Of a DNA stretch of 64,000 nt, positions 8,718 to 18,614 are shown piece by piece. The DNA lies in NCBI RefSeq assembly GCF_000740675.1, contig NZ_JPXI01000018.1:8973-72972 (forward strand), read 5' to 3'. Below the pieces are notes generated by a model. It had not been told where the DNA came from, did not search any database, and was given only the letters and a program-made list of their open reading frames with translations. Within the stretch, counting starts at the first letter, position 1. Every line of letters begins with the position of its first letter. The position numbers and the translations under genes were made by a program. Origin of the DNA: Massilia sp. BSC265 (GTDB taxonomy: Bacteria; Pseudomonadota; Gammaproteobacteria; Burkholderiales; Burkholderiaceae_D).

Positions 8718-9175
8718 GGCCAGCAGCGCTGCCCGCTGCTGGCAGCACCCTCGGCACCCTGTGCGCCTGTGCTGTCGAAGCTCAGGACGCCGCAGTCGGG
8801 ATCACGGAAGCCGGCATCGACGTTCGCGGTGCCCGGCCGGGCGCGCAGTTCGATGCACTGGCTGATGGCCTGCCCTTCGCAGGCACGCCCGTCGAGCTCG
8901 TAGGCACTCTCTTCCGGGCTGGCACCGAGCCACCAGCGGAACTGGCGGCTGTCCGCGTCGGTGGAGGCCATCGAGAAGGCAATGTAGGTATGGTGCAGCG
9001 CCCGGTACTGCTCCTGCCGCTGCATGGCATCGACCAGCGCCAGCTGCGCCTCGACACGGCGGGTCTTGACCACATGGCGCATATAGCCCGGGTAGGCGAT
9101 CGCGCCGAGGATCGAGACGATCGCCAGCACGATCAGGATTTCCACCAGCGTGAACCCACGACAGTTCCTCATCAA
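8714..9175 (-). CDS. pilE: Type IV pilin, PilE-like minor pilin
   Basis: 153 residues. A very short leader ends in RG before FTLVEILIVLAIVSILGAIA, the classical class IVa prepilin cleavage site and N-terminal helix. A YPGYMRHVVKTRRVEAQLAL segment follows, typical of PilE proteins encoded in minor-pilin operons. Two cysteines (in RACEG and SQCIE) and a C-terminal pair are available for disulfides. It starts 16 bp after the pilX stop and overlaps fimT by four bases. It is named PilE by position and sequence style, but whether it is the major pilin cannot be told from this window. Confidence 0.87.
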   Translation of the reverse strand: MMRNCRGFTLVEILIVLAIVSILGAIAYPGYMRHVVKTRRVEAQLALVDAMQRQEQYRALHHTYIAFSMASTDADSRQFRWWLGASPEESAYELDGRACEGQAISQCIELRARPGTANVDAGFRDPDCGVLSFDSTGAQGAEGAASSGQRCWP

Positions 9176-9191
9176 TCCTCCGTTCCCGCCT

Positions 9192-9950
9192 CTACTTGCC
9201 CACCGATGCGACCGTCTCGCGCCAGTTGCCGATCTCGCGCCAGCCTACCCGGATGCCGGGCCCACCCGCCGTCTCCGGCAAGCCGGGGCCCTCCGGTTCC
9301 GGCGGCGCTTCCGGTCCTGTTCCGGGGCCTTGTCCCTGTCCAGGCCCGGATGGGCCGGCGCCTGCCGCCGGAGCGCCTGCCAGCAGCTTCCGGTAGTACG
9401 CCTGAACGGCCACCTGGGTCGTCGGAATGCTGCCGAAGCCGAGCGCGCTCACCCGGTACAGCAGTGCACCGGCCGCGGACGGCATCCGTTCGATCAGGTA
9501 GCGCGGCGCCCGGACGGAAAACGCCCCCTCTCCTGCCGGGATCAGCGCCCCCGTGAATGTGCCGAACTCGACCGCCGGCCCCTGGTCGTCCGCCAGCGCT
9601 GCGAAGATGTCGCCGGCATCCGGCGCACGCTCGCACAGGCCGTCATAAGGCGTGCCGCCGCGGCAGCCGGCGGCAAAGGCGCCCGGGGTTGCGTTCGCCA
9701 GCGCCGCAGCACGTGCCGAGCCCGGGTCCAGACCGCCTTCGATGTCGTGTTCGGCATCCGCCAACGCCGCCATCGCGGCGTGCAGCGCCAGTATCCGGTC
9801 GCGCTCGTGGCCGGCGGCGCGCGCGCCGTTGATCGCGGAGCGCGCCGCGGCGACGCTGGTCATCAGGACGGCCAGTGTCAAGAGCAGCGCCGTGAGCAGC
9901 GCGACGCCGCGCTCGCCGTGGCGACATGACGGGTGGACGGATACGCGCAT
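9192..9950 (-). CDS. pilX: Type IV pilus minor pilin/assembly protein PilX
   Basis: 252 residues. The N-terminus reads GERGVALLTALLLTLAVLMT, the degenerate pilin-like start of PilX proteins: it has no FTLIE motif and no Glu at position 5. The C-terminal half contains a Gly/Pro-rich spacer (about 200-230, GPSGPGQGQGPGTGP and similar), longer than in most PilX proteins, followed by WREIGNW. It starts 6 bp after the pilW stop. PilX normally sits next to pilY1, but here the next gene is pilE. Confidence 0.85.
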   Translation of the reverse strand: MRVSVHPSCRHGERGVALLTALLLTLAVLMTSVAAARSAINGARAAGHERDRILALHAAMAALADAEHDIEGGLDPGSARAAALANATPGAFAAGCRGGTPYDGLCERAPDAGDIFAALADDQGPAVEFGTFTGALIPAGEGAFSVRAPRYLIERMPSAAGALLYRVSALGFGSIPTTQVAVQAYYRKLLAGAPAAGAGPSGPGQGQGPGTGPEAPPEPEGPGLPETAGGPGIRVGWREIGNWRETVASVGK

Positions 9951-9956
9951 GCGGCC

Positions 9957-10901
9957 TCACCGCATGCGCGCAGGCAGTGCAATCGTGGTGCCGAACACCT
10001 TGCGGTAGCGCGGCGCTTCCGGACCCGCCAACTCCGCTTCCTGCAGGCGGGTGCCGGCATCGACGGCGCCTGCGAGGGTGCCATAGTCGCGCCCGAATAG
10101 TTCGTGGACGGCATTGCGTGCCGACGCGAGCCGGCTCACCGGTCCGCGCATCAGCAGGGCCACGCGCACGCTGGCAATCTTCTTCCAATGGGTGCGGCGG
10201 CGCAGGTCGGCGTCGCGCTCGGCCGCGGTGCTGCCGGCGAGCACGAGGCCTGCGTCCAGCCCGGCCAGCGCGCTGGCGTTCAGGTAGCGTTCCGGCGTAC
10301 CGTCGGCATCGCTATCGAGCCCGTACAGCACCTGGAAGCTGTCGACGACGCCGACCACCGCGTCCGCCGACCAGTTGCTATGGCCGCGGTACTTGCAGCG
10401 CAGCTCGGCGTGGCCCTGGCCATTGCGGGCCACATAGAAGATGCTCCAGCCTTCCTCGTTGCGGTGCACGCTGAATCCGGCGCAGTCGAGGCTCGTGCCG
10501 TCGCCATTGGGCGGCGCGCCGGTGCCGGGAAAACGGACCGCCAGCACGTCGCTGCCGTTCACGGCGTCCGGCAGGGCATTGTCGATACCGGATCCAGCCT
10601 GGCCCACCCTCCCCGCGTCGAAGCCGGACAGGCGTGCCGGCGCGTCCGGATCCGGACCGCCGCTGCCTTCCCAGTCGGCCGCCGCCGACTGCCGCACGGC
10701 GCGTGCGATGGCTTCGAGCGCATAGCGTCCGGCATCGTCCATCGCGGCCGTCTCCGCCTGCGCGGCGAAGGCACGGTTGGCCCAGATGAACAGGCTGGCG
10801 GCGGCGAGCAGCACGCCCAGGCCGACGCTCATGGCAATGAGCAGCTCGGGCATCGTCATCCCGCCCTGCCTGCATGGCGGCCTGCACGCGCGGGACCTCA
10901 T
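9957..10901 (-). CDS. pilW: Type IV pilus minor pilin/assembly protein PilW
   Basis: 314 residues from the ATG at 10901. A longer in-frame ORF extends to 11039 but lies inside pilV and is not used. The prepilin site is RQGG-MTMPELLIAMSVG, with Glu at +5, followed by a hydrophobic helix. The chosen ATG overlaps the pilV stop (ATGA, 10898-10901), the same coupled arrangement seen at the pilE-fimT junction. PilW is a core minor pilin that helps initiate pilus assembly. The large soluble domain after residue 50 is typical in size. Confidence 0.87.
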   Translation of the reverse strand: MRSRACRPPCRQGGMTMPELLIAMSVGLGVLLAAASLFIWANRAFAAQAETAAMDDAGRYALEAIARAVRQSAAADWEGSGGPDPDAPARLSGFDAGRVGQAGSGIDNALPDAVNGSDVLAVRFPGTGAPPNGDGTSLDCAGFSVHRNEEGWSIFYVARNGQGHAELRCKYRGHSNWSADAVVGVVDSFQVLYGLDSDADGTPERYLNASALAGLDAGLVLAGSTAAERDADLRRRTHWKKIASVRVALLMRGPVSRLASARNAVHELFGRDYGTLAGAVDAGTRLQEAELAGPEAPRYRKVFGTTIALPARMR

Positions 10902-11413
10902 CGGATCACCCCAACGTAGCCGGGCGCATCGCCGGTACCCTGCCAGCCCAGCTTGACGACCGGCAGCGCGCTGGCATTGCCGTCGCAGCTCCAGCGCAAG
11001 CGCTTGTCGGCGCTGTCCCAGGGCGAGCTGTCGCGGCATACCGCGATGCGGCCGCGCGGGAACCGGGCGTACACCGCCTGGCGGATTTCGTGCAGGTCGA
11101 ACTCGGCCAGCTGGGCCGGTGTGCAGGGGGCGCCGAAGCAGCCGGCGCCGGCCACCGGCGGGCCTTCTGCCGCGTCATAGGACAAGGCGAGATAGGGATT
11201 GGCGCCGTCAGGCAGGCTTGCCACCGAACGGTTGACTTGGATGCGCGCGGCCAGCGAGGCCGCCAGCTGGGACGCCTCGGACATCAGCGCCGACTGCTGA
11301 CGGGTACGCTCGGCGGTGAGCTGCGTGGCGCCTGCGCCGACGATGCCGACCGCCAGCACGAACAGTGCGACCAGCACCTCGGCCAGCGTGAAACCCTGAA
11401 CCTTCCCCTTCAC
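10898..11413 (-). CDS. pilV: Type IV pilus minor pilin PilV
   Basis: 171 residues. The leader MKGKVQG is followed by FTLAEVLVALFVLAVGIVG, a textbook PilV cleavage site and helix, and then the QLTAERTRQQSALMSEA region. Four cysteines in the globular domain (GAGCFGAPC, VCRDSS, SCDGN) suggest disulfides. It is the first gene of the pilV-pilW-pilX-pilE-fimT operon. The promoter should lie in 11414-11620, which contains no other gene. Confidence 0.88.
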   Translation of the reverse strand: MKGKVQGFTLAEVLVALFVLAVGIVGAGATQLTAERTRQQSALMSEASQLAASLAARIQVNRSVASLPDGANPYLALSYDAAEGPPVAGAGCFGAPCTPAQLAEFDLHEIRQAVYARFPRGRIAVCRDSSPWDSADKRLRWSCDGNASALPVVKLGWQGTGDAPGYVGVIR

Positions 11414-11620
11414 GGCACCCTCCTTCGATAGCCTGCGAACCCAGCTTGCGCTTGCGAGCTGCGAAGTTATCAGGCGTGGCGGGGCCAGCCGTGAGCTGGC
11501 GCAATCGGGTCCGGGGAACTGTTAAGCACGCGTAGCGACGCTTGCTCGCGCGCTGGTTTTGAGCGCCTCGCCAGGACGGCGAGACGACCCGGGGCCGCTA
11601 ATGAGGGGATTGCTAGGCGC

Positions 11621-12079
11621 TCACTTGCGCGGCTGACCGACTTCGGCGATAGCTTCCTGGAACTCGGCCAGGTCCTCGAAATTCTTGTAGACCGAGGCGA
11701 AGCGGATATAGGCGATCTTGTCGAGACGCTTGAGTTCCTGCATCACCAGCTCGCCGACGTAGCCGGTGTCCACCTCGCGGCGGCCGCTGGTCAGGAGCTT
11801 TTCTTCGATGGTGGCCACCGCGGTGTCGATGGCTTCGGCCGCGACCGGGCGCTTCCTCAGCGCCAGCATCAGGCTGCCGCGCAGCTTGTTCGACGAGAAC
11901 TCGGTGCGGCTGCCGTTCTTCTTGACGATGATCGGCATCGACAGTTCGATCCGCTCGTAGGTGGTGAAGCGCTTGTCGCACTTCGCGCAGCGCCGGCGCC
12001 GACGAATCGCGTCCCCCTCCTCGGACACGCGGGTGTCGAGGACCTGGGTATCTTCATGCTGGCAGAAAGGACATTTCAT
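11621..12079 (-). CDS. nrdR: Transcriptional repressor NrdR of ribonucleotide reductase genes
   Basis: 152 residues, standard length. The N-terminal zinc ribbon has CPFC and CAKC pairs ([17 protein letters not shown], then [18 protein letters not shown]). The ATP-cone domain follows ([26 protein letters not shown]). NrdR binds ATP or dATP and represses nrd promoters. It follows glyA on the same strand, a conserved neighbour in Betaproteobacteria, and the 56-bp gap contains a GC-rich hairpin, so read-through from glyA is probably partial. Confidence 0.97.
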   Translation of the reverse strand: MKCPFCQHEDTQVLDTRVSEEGDAIRRRRRCAKCDKRFTTYERIELSMPIIVKKNGSRTEFSSNKLRGSLMLALRKRPVAAEAIDTAVATIEEKLLTSGRREVDTGYVGELVMQELKRLDKIAYIRFASVYKNFEDLAEFQEAIAEVGQPRK

Positions 12080-12103
12080 GGCGCCGGGTGCCGCTCTTTC
12101 ATC

Positions 12104-12127
12104 GAAAGGGGCCGCAAGCGCGGCCCC
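12104..12127 (-). terminator. GC-rich hairpin between glyA and nrdR
   Basis: The stem GGGGCCGC/GCGGCCCC is perfect, with a four-base loop, and on the minus strand is followed by CTTTC. It could attenuate transcription from glyA into nrdR. The T-tract is weak. Confidence 0.5.
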
Positions 12128-12135
12128 GAGGTTGC

Positions 12136-13383
<1,248 letters not shown>

Positions 13384-13767
13384 GTAAAACTCCAATCGAG
13401 AGAAATACCAGGCAACGGGCAGCGTCGAGCGGCGGGGCCGGCAGGCGCAAGGCAGCCAGACCTTCTCCACATCGGCGCGATGCCAGTTGATGGCTGCCCA
13501 GGCGAACGGCGGGTGACATCTCACGTTCCCCGGTGGGTGCCCACCTTGACCGCCGCCGCACAAATGACAATTCGCGGGCGCACGGTGTTTCGCCAGTTAC
13601 GTGAGACGTAAATGACTCCAGATTGTATGTGATCCATGCCCCTTAGGGCAAGGAAACTGCTGTCTTCCTTGCAAGCCTGGAGGAGGCGCAAAGGGCGCCA
13701 GCGGACTTGTGGCCATTTCGGCTACAATTTTCAGCTAGCTCTTCATCCACAGCCCTCGGGACCAACC
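13384..13767. other. Intergenic region upstream of glyA and the divergent SDR gene
   Basis: This 384-bp region should carry both promoters. I see a short GGTGGG-TG-CCCACC inverted repeat near 13535 and no recognisable riboswitch. Reading frames extending from both neighbouring genes enter it but have no family-like sequence. Confidence 0.5.
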
Positions 13768-14514
13768 ATGATCGTCTTCATCACCGGCGCTTCGGCCGGC
13801 TTCGGCGCCGCGATGGCGCGCGTTTTCGTCCAGAACGGCCACCGTGCCATCCTCGCCGCCCGTCGCACCGAGCGCATCGACAAGCTGGCGCGCGAACTGG
13901 GCGACAAGGCCCTGCCCATCACCCTGGACGTCACCAGCCGCGCCTCGATCGAGGCGGCACTGAGCGGCCTGCCGGAAGACTGGCGCGACATCGACGTGCT
14001 CATCAACAATGCGGGCCTGGCGCTGAACACCAAGCCGGCCCATGAGGTACCGCTGGAAGACTGGGACACCATGATCGCTACCAACTGCCAGGGCCTGGTG
14101 ACCATGACCCGCGCCGTGCTGCCCGCCATGGTGGCGCGCGGCAGCGGCTTGATCATCAACCTGGGCTCGGTGGCCGGCCATTTCCCTTACCCAGGGGGCA
14201 ACGTCTATGGCGCAACCAAGGCCTTCGTGGCGCAGTTCACCCTGAACCTGCGCGCCGACCTGGTCGGCACCGGCGTGCGCGCGACCGACCTGGCGCCGGG
14301 CCTGTGCGGCGGCACCGAATTCTCGAACGTGCGCTTCCATGGCGACGACGCGGCTGCAGCCAAGGTGTACGAAGGCACGACGCCCTTGAGCCCCGAGGAT
14401 ATCGCCAACACGGCCTACTGGATCGCGACCCTGCCGCCACATGTGAACGTGAACCGGATCGAGATGATGCCGACCTGCCAGGGCTTCGCGCCGTTTGCCA
14501 TCAAGCGCAACTAA
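13768..14514 (+). CDS. SDR-family NADP-dependent 3-hydroxy acid dehydrogenase, YdfG-like
   Basis: 248 residues from the ATG at 13768. An in-frame extension to 13636 is not family-like. The Rossmann motif TGASAGFG, LDVTS, the NNAGLAL segment and the catalytic S-x12-Y-x3-K (GSVAGHFPYPGGNVYGATK) are all present. The C-terminal part (DLAPGLCGGTEFSNVRFHGD) and overall length match the YdfG subgroup, which oxidises serine, 3-hydroxyisobutyrate and similar 3-hydroxy acids and reduces malonic semialdehyde. Substrate is assigned by subfamily resemblance only. It is monocistronic, with a hairpin just downstream. Confidence 0.88.
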   Translation: MIVFITGASAGFGAAMARVFVQNGHRAILAARRTERIDKLARELGDKALPITLDVTSRASIEAALSGLPEDWRDIDVLINNAGLALNTKPAHEVPLEDWDTMIATNCQGLVTMTRAVLPAMVARGSGLIINLGSVAGHFPYPGGNVYGATKAFVAQFTLNLRADLVGTGVRATDLAPGLCGGTEFSNVRFHGDDAAAAKVYEGTTPLSPEDIANTAYWIATLPPHVNVNRIEMMPTCQGFAPFAIKRN

Positions 14515-14523
14515 AGCCAGGCG

Positions 14524-14548
14524 TCCAACAGTCCACCGGACTGTTGGA
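14524..14548 (+). terminator. Hairpin after the YdfG-like gene
   Basis: A perfect 11-bp stem (TCCAACAGTCC / GGACTGTTGGA) with the loop ACC starts ten bases after the SDR stop codon. There is no U-tract, so it may be a Rho-assisted terminator or 3'-end stabiliser. Confidence 0.55.
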
Positions 14549-14737
14549 CTGTATCGCGCGCTCTGCAATTGTGAGAAAGTGTTACAGTAATTGGCCTATC
14601 GGCTATGTTTCACGTCTACTACTGCGCACCGTAGCTGTCTTTTCCATCAGGCATGTTCGACCGGTTCCTTTCCCATATGTTCGCAAGCGTACATAAGGAG
14701 GGCAGAAATCGCGTAAAATGTTTCCTATTTTCATTTA

Positions 14738-15154
14738 ATGGCAGGGGAAATGCCTTCAGCTTTTGACTGGACAGTCAGGGTCTATTACGAAGATACCGAC
14801 GCCGGTGGCATCGTGTTTTACGCCAATTACCTGAAGTTCTTCGAGCGTGCGCGCACCGAATGGCTGCGCGCGGCAGGCGTCGGCCAGCAGGAATTGCTGG
14901 AAACCATGGGTGCCGCCTTTGTCGTCAAGAGCGTGTCCCTGGACTACCATGCGCCGGCCCGCCTGGACGATGTGCTGACCATCCGCACCACTGTCGAAAA
15001 GCTGGGCCGTGCCTCGGTCCAGTTCGCCCAACAGGCCTGGAAGGGCGACCTGCTGCTCACCAGTGCCAGCGTCAAGGTCGGCTGCGTGGACACCGCCACC
15101 ATGCGGCCGCGTTCGCTTCCCGACGAGGCTGCTGATAAAATGCGCGCCGCATGA
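14738..15154 (+). CDS. ybgC: Tol-Pal-associated acyl-CoA thioesterase YbgC
   Basis: 138 residues, hotdog-fold thioesterase. The motif YYEDTDAGGIVFYANYLKFF contains the catalytic Asp of the family, and ERARTEWLR follows. It hydrolyses short acyl-CoA or acts on acyl-ACP in phospholipid metabolism, and opens the tol-pal operon as in many Proteobacteria. An ATG at 14750, preceded by AGGGG but at short spacing, is an equally plausible start and would remove four residues. A TAAAAT at 14714-14719 is a possible -10 element. Confidence 0.94.
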   Translation: MAGEMPSAFDWTVRVYYEDTDAGGIVFYANYLKFFERARTEWLRAAGVGQQELLETMGAAFVVKSVSLDYHAPARLDDVLTIRTTVEKLGRASVQFAQQAWKGDLLLTSASVKVGCVDTATMRPRSLPDEAADKMRAA

Positions 15155-15199
15155 GGCGCGTGCTTATTTGACAAGATTAGTTTAACCGAACCCTACCCG

Positions 15200-15883
15200 A
15201 TGACCGAGACCCCAGACCTTTCGTTGTCCGCCTTGATCCTCAATGCCCACGTACTGGTGCAGTTGATCATGGCCTTGTTGCTGATCCTTTCGATCGTGAG
15301 CTGGACCTATATCTTCCGCAAGGCCTTCGCCCTGCGCGCCGCACGCAGCCAAACCGAGCAGTTCGAGCGCAGCTTCTGGGCCGGCGGCAACCTGCACACC
15401 CTGCACCAGAGCGCCAGCGCCCAGCGCGACCAGAGCGGTCCGCTGGCGCGCATCTTCGAATCGGGCATGGGCGAATTCATCAAGGGCAAGCAGGCCGCAC
15501 GCGATCTCTCGGACATGGGTCCGGTGCTGGACGGCTCGCGCCGCGCCATGCGCGCCGCCTTCCAGCGCGAACTCGACGCCCTCGACATCCACCTGAACTT
15601 CCTGGCCTCGGTCGGCTCGGTCTCCCCGTACATCGGCCTGCTCGGCACCGTGTGGGGCATCATGAATTCCTTCCGCGGCCTGGCCAGCGTGGAGCAAGCC
15701 ACCCTGGCCGTGGTCGCGCCCGGCATCGCCGAAGCGCTGATCGCCACCGCGATCGGTCTGTTCGCGGCAATCCCGGCAGTGGTGGCGTACAACCGCTTCA
15801 CCCACGACATCGATCGCCTGGCGATCCGCTTCGAGAGCTTCGTCGAAGAGTTCTCGAACATCCTGCAGCGCCAGGCGCGCTGA
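15200..15883 (+). CDS. tolQ: Tol-Pal system proton channel subunit TolQ
   Basis: 227 residues, inner-membrane MotA/TolQ/ExbB family. Three transmembrane helices are visible: about 15-40 (LVQLIMALLLILSIVSWTYI), about 135-160 and about 170-195. The conserved segment between them (FLASVGSVSPYIGLLGTVWGIM) and the AEALIATAIGLFAAIPAVVAYN helix are present. With TolR it forms a proton-driven motor that energises TolA during outer-membrane constriction. It starts 45 bp after ybgC. Confidence 0.98.
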   Translation: MTETPDLSLSALILNAHVLVQLIMALLLILSIVSWTYIFRKAFALRAARSQTEQFERSFWAGGNLHTLHQSASAQRDQSGPLARIFESGMGEFIKGKQAARDLSDMGPVLDGSRRAMRAAFQRELDALDIHLNFLASVGSVSPYIGLLGTVWGIMNSFRGLASVEQATLAVVAPGIAEALIATAIGLFAAIPAVVAYNRFTHDIDRLAIRFESFVEEFSNILQRQAR

Positions 15884-15899
15884 AGCGAGGGGGACCGTC

Positions 15900-16331
15900 A
15901 TGGCTTTGAACAGCAGCCTGCGCAGTGGACGCAAACGCGCCTTTAAATCCGAAATCAACGTCGTGCCCTACATCGACGTGATGCTGGTGCTGCTCATTAT
16001 CTTCATGGCGGTGCCGGCCAACGAGGCGCCGAGCGTGGTGAACCTGCCGGCCGCGGAGAAATCGGCGCTGCCGCCGGACACCTATATCCGTGTTGCGGTC
16101 CAGCCCGACAACAAGTTGTCGATCGGCGTCGGCGGCAAGCAGAAGGCCGCCATGGAAGACGTGGCCGACCGCACCGCCCTGCTCGCCCGCCTGCGCGCCC
16201 TGCACGAAGAGAATCCGGACTACCCGGTCTTGATCGAAGGCGACCGCGACAGCAAATACGACGATGTGATCCAGCTGATCTCCGAAGCCAAGAAGATGGG
16301 CATCAACCGGGTGGGACTCGCCACCAAGTGA
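15900..16331 (+). CDS. tolR: Tol-Pal system protein TolR
   Basis: 143 residues, ExbD/TolR family. The N-terminal SEINVVPYIDVMLVLLIIFM carries the single transmembrane helix and its essential Asp (in PYIDVMLVL). A periplasmic domain follows and ends with the KMGINRVGLAT segment typical of TolR. It begins 16 bp after tolQ and ends 7 bp before tolA. Confidence 0.98.
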   Translation: MALNSSLRSGRKRAFKSEINVVPYIDVMLVLLIIFMAVPANEAPSVVNLPAAEKSALPPDTYIRVAVQPDNKLSIGVGGKQKAAMEDVADRTALLARLRALHEENPDYPVLIEGDRDSKYDDVIQLISEAKKMGINRVGLATK

Positions 16332-16338
16332 AGAACAG

Positions 16339-17292
16339 ATGTCTGCCGCAATGAAGCACGTCCCTCAGCCTGCCACCGCCGGCGCGCCCTACCGCGTGCC
16401 GCCAGAACCGAGCCGCCTGCCAGCCTTCCTGCTGGCAGTGGCCGTGCACGCCGTCTTGCTGGGCTTCCTGTATTTCGGCATCAGCTGGCAGAGCAACGAG
16501 CCGGTCGCCGTCGAGGCCGAAGTCTGGGACATGTCGGTGCAGACCGCCGCGGCGCCCACGCTCCCGCCCCCGCCCGCCCCCGAACCGGAGCCCGAACCCG
16601 AGCCCGCTCCTACCCCACCGCCGCGTCCGGTCGAGCCGCCGCCGGTGGAACGTCCTGCGCCGGTAGAGCCGGATATCAAGCTGCAGCGCGAAAAAGAGCG
16701 CAAGGAACAGGAAAAGCGTGAGCTGGCCGAGAAGAAGGAGCGCGAGCGCAAGGAAGAGGAGCGCAAGCAAGAACTCGCCGAAAAGAAAAAGAAGGACGAC
16801 GCCGAGCGCGAAAAAAAGGAACTCGCCAAGAAAGAAGCCGAGGAAAAGAAGAAGGCTGAGAAGCTCGCTGCCGAGAAGGCTGCAAAGGAAAAAGCTGCAA
16901 AGGAAAAGGCCGAAGCCGCCAAGCTCGAGAAACTGCGCCAGGAAGACCTGAAACGCATGGCCGGCGCGATGGGCACGACCGGCACGGCCGAGAAATCGAC
17001 CGCGCCGAAGGCCGACGCGGGCTACGTGGCCGCGATCACCGCCGCCATCAAGAGCGCGACCGCCTATGGCGGCAGCACCACGATGCCGGGCAATCCGAAG
17101 GCCATCTTCAAGGTCGAGCAGTTGCCGACCGGCGAGATCATGTCGGTGCGCCTGGTAAAAAGCAGCGGTGTGCCTGAGTTTGACAGAGCAGTGGAAAATG
17201 GTATCAAAAAGGCATCCCCGCTTCCCAAGAAAAAGGATGGGACGGTAGAGCGCGTACTCGATGTCAACTTCTCGATGAAAGACTACGACTGA
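16339..17292 (+). CDS. tolA: Tol-Pal system protein TolA, cell-envelope bridging protein
   Basis: 317 residues. An N-terminal transmembrane helix (about 30-48) is followed by a proline-rich stretch (about 75-110), a long Lys/Glu/Ala-rich helical domain (about 112-205) and a C-terminal TonB-like domain (about 220-317, ending NFSMKDYD). TolA links the TolQR motor to TolB and Pal across the periplasm. The central domain is shorter than in E. coli, as usual for Betaproteobacteria. Confidence 0.96.
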   Translation: MSAAMKHVPQPATAGAPYRVPPEPSRLPAFLLAVAVHAVLLGFLYFGISWQSNEPVAVEAEVWDMSVQTAAAPTLPPPPAPEPEPEPEPAPTPPPRPVEPPPVERPAPVEPDIKLQREKERKEQEKRELAEKKERERKEEERKQELAEKKKKDDAEREKKELAKKEAEEKKKAEKLAAEKAAKEKAAKEKAEAAKLEKLRQEDLKRMAGAMGTTGTAEKSTAPKADAGYVAAITAAIKSATAYGGSTTMPGNPKAIFKVEQLPTGEIMSVRLVKSSGVPEFDRAVENGIKKASPLPKKKDGTVERVLDVNFSMKDYD

Positions 17293-17311
17293 TTCGGTTT
17301 CAGAGACAGAT

Positions 17312-18577
17312 ATGAAAAAACTCCACTACCTGCTGTTTAGCGCTACCCTCCTGATGGGCACTGCCACTCAGGCCCAGATCAAGGTCGAGATCGCCGGTGT
17401 CGGCAGCAACCAGATCCCGGTTGCGGTCGCCGCCTTCGCCGACGAAAACCTGGCGCCTGACGACGTCTCCGACATCATCCGCGCCGACCTCGAGCGCAGC
17501 GGCGTGTTCAAGGTCATCGACGCCCGCCAGACCATCAGCGACAGCGCCAGCGTCGACCTGGCCGCCTTCCGTGCCAGCGGCGCCGACGCGCTGGTGGTCG
17601 GCAGCGTCACGCGCAGCCCGGACGGCCGCTTCGCGGTGCGCTACAAGCTGCACGACACCGTCAAGGGCGCGCAGATCTCGCAGCTGGGCGGCGAAGTCCA
17701 GCCCAAGTACATCCGCCTGCAGGCCCACCGCATCGCCGACGATATCTACGAAAAGCTGACCGGCGTGCGCGGCGTCTTCTCGACCCGCATCGCCTATGTG
17801 AAGGAAGACCGCGCCGGCCGCAACTACACCCTGGCCGTGGCCGACGCCGACGGCGAGAACGAAGTCATCGCCGCGCGCGGCCGCGAGCCGATCATCTCGC
17901 CGGCCTGGTCGCCCGACGGCACCAAGGTCGCCTATGTGTCGATGGAAGACCGCAAGCCGGTGGTCTACCTGCAGGACCTGATGACCGGGCGCCGCAACGT
18001 GATCTCGAACCTGAAGGGCAACAACTCGGCGCCCGCCTGGTCGCCGGACGGCCGCACCCTGGCCGTGGCCCTCTCGAAGGACGGCAACACCGAGATCTAC
18101 ACCGTGAACTCCGACGGCACCGGCCACCGCCGCCTGACCAACAACCCGGCGATCGACACCGAACCGCAGTTCTCGGCCGACGGCCAGACCATTTACTTCA
18201 CCAGCGACCGCAGCGGCGGCCCGCAGGTGTACAAGATGAGCGTCTCGGGCGGCACGCCGACCCGTGTGACCTTCAATGGCAATTACAATATCAGCCCGCG
18301 CGTGTCTTCCGATGGCAAGACACTGGCCTGGATTTCCCAGCGCAACGGCAATTTCTCCCTTTACGCGATGGACCTGGCCAGCGGCCAGGAACTGCGCCTG
18401 GCCGATGGGGCCACCGAACCGAGTTTTTCGCCAAACGGCAAGTACATCATGTATGCGACCAAAGGTGGCGGGCGTGTCTCGCTGGCCGTGGTCTCGGTGG
18501 ATGGTCGGGTCAAGCAGCGCTTAACCACCAATGCGGGAAACATTCGGGAGCCCAGCTGGGGTCCCTTCATGAAGTAA
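17312..18577 (+). CDS. tolB: Tol-Pal system beta-propeller protein TolB
   Basis: 421 residues. A signal peptide (MKKLHYLLFSATLLMGTATQ, cleaved after AQA) is followed by the TolB N-terminal domain (about 25-150) and a six-bladed propeller with repeated SPAWSPDG, APAWSPDG and PQFSADG-type motifs. TolB is periplasmic and binds both Pal and TolA. Start and length agree with the family. Confidence 0.98.
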   Translation: MKKLHYLLFSATLLMGTATQAQIKVEIAGVGSNQIPVAVAAFADENLAPDDVSDIIRADLERSGVFKVIDARQTISDSASVDLAAFRASGADALVVGSVTRSPDGRFAVRYKLHDTVKGAQISQLGGEVQPKYIRLQAHRIADDIYEKLTGVRGVFSTRIAYVKEDRAGRNYTLAVADADGENEVIAARGREPIISPAWSPDGTKVAYVSMEDRKPVVYLQDLMTGRRNVISNLKGNNSAPAWSPDGRTLAVALSKDGNTEIYTVNSDGTGHRRLTNNPAIDTEPQFSADGQTIYFTSDRSGGPQVYKMSVSGGTPTRVTFNGNYNISPRVSSDGKTLAWISQRNGNFSLYAMDLASGQELRLADGATEPSFSPNGKYIMYATKGGGRVSLAVVSVDGRVKQRLTTNAGNIREPSWGPFMK

Positions 18578-18614
18578 AAAAGCAGTAAAACTTTAATAGA
18601 CAAGGAGAAAAACC

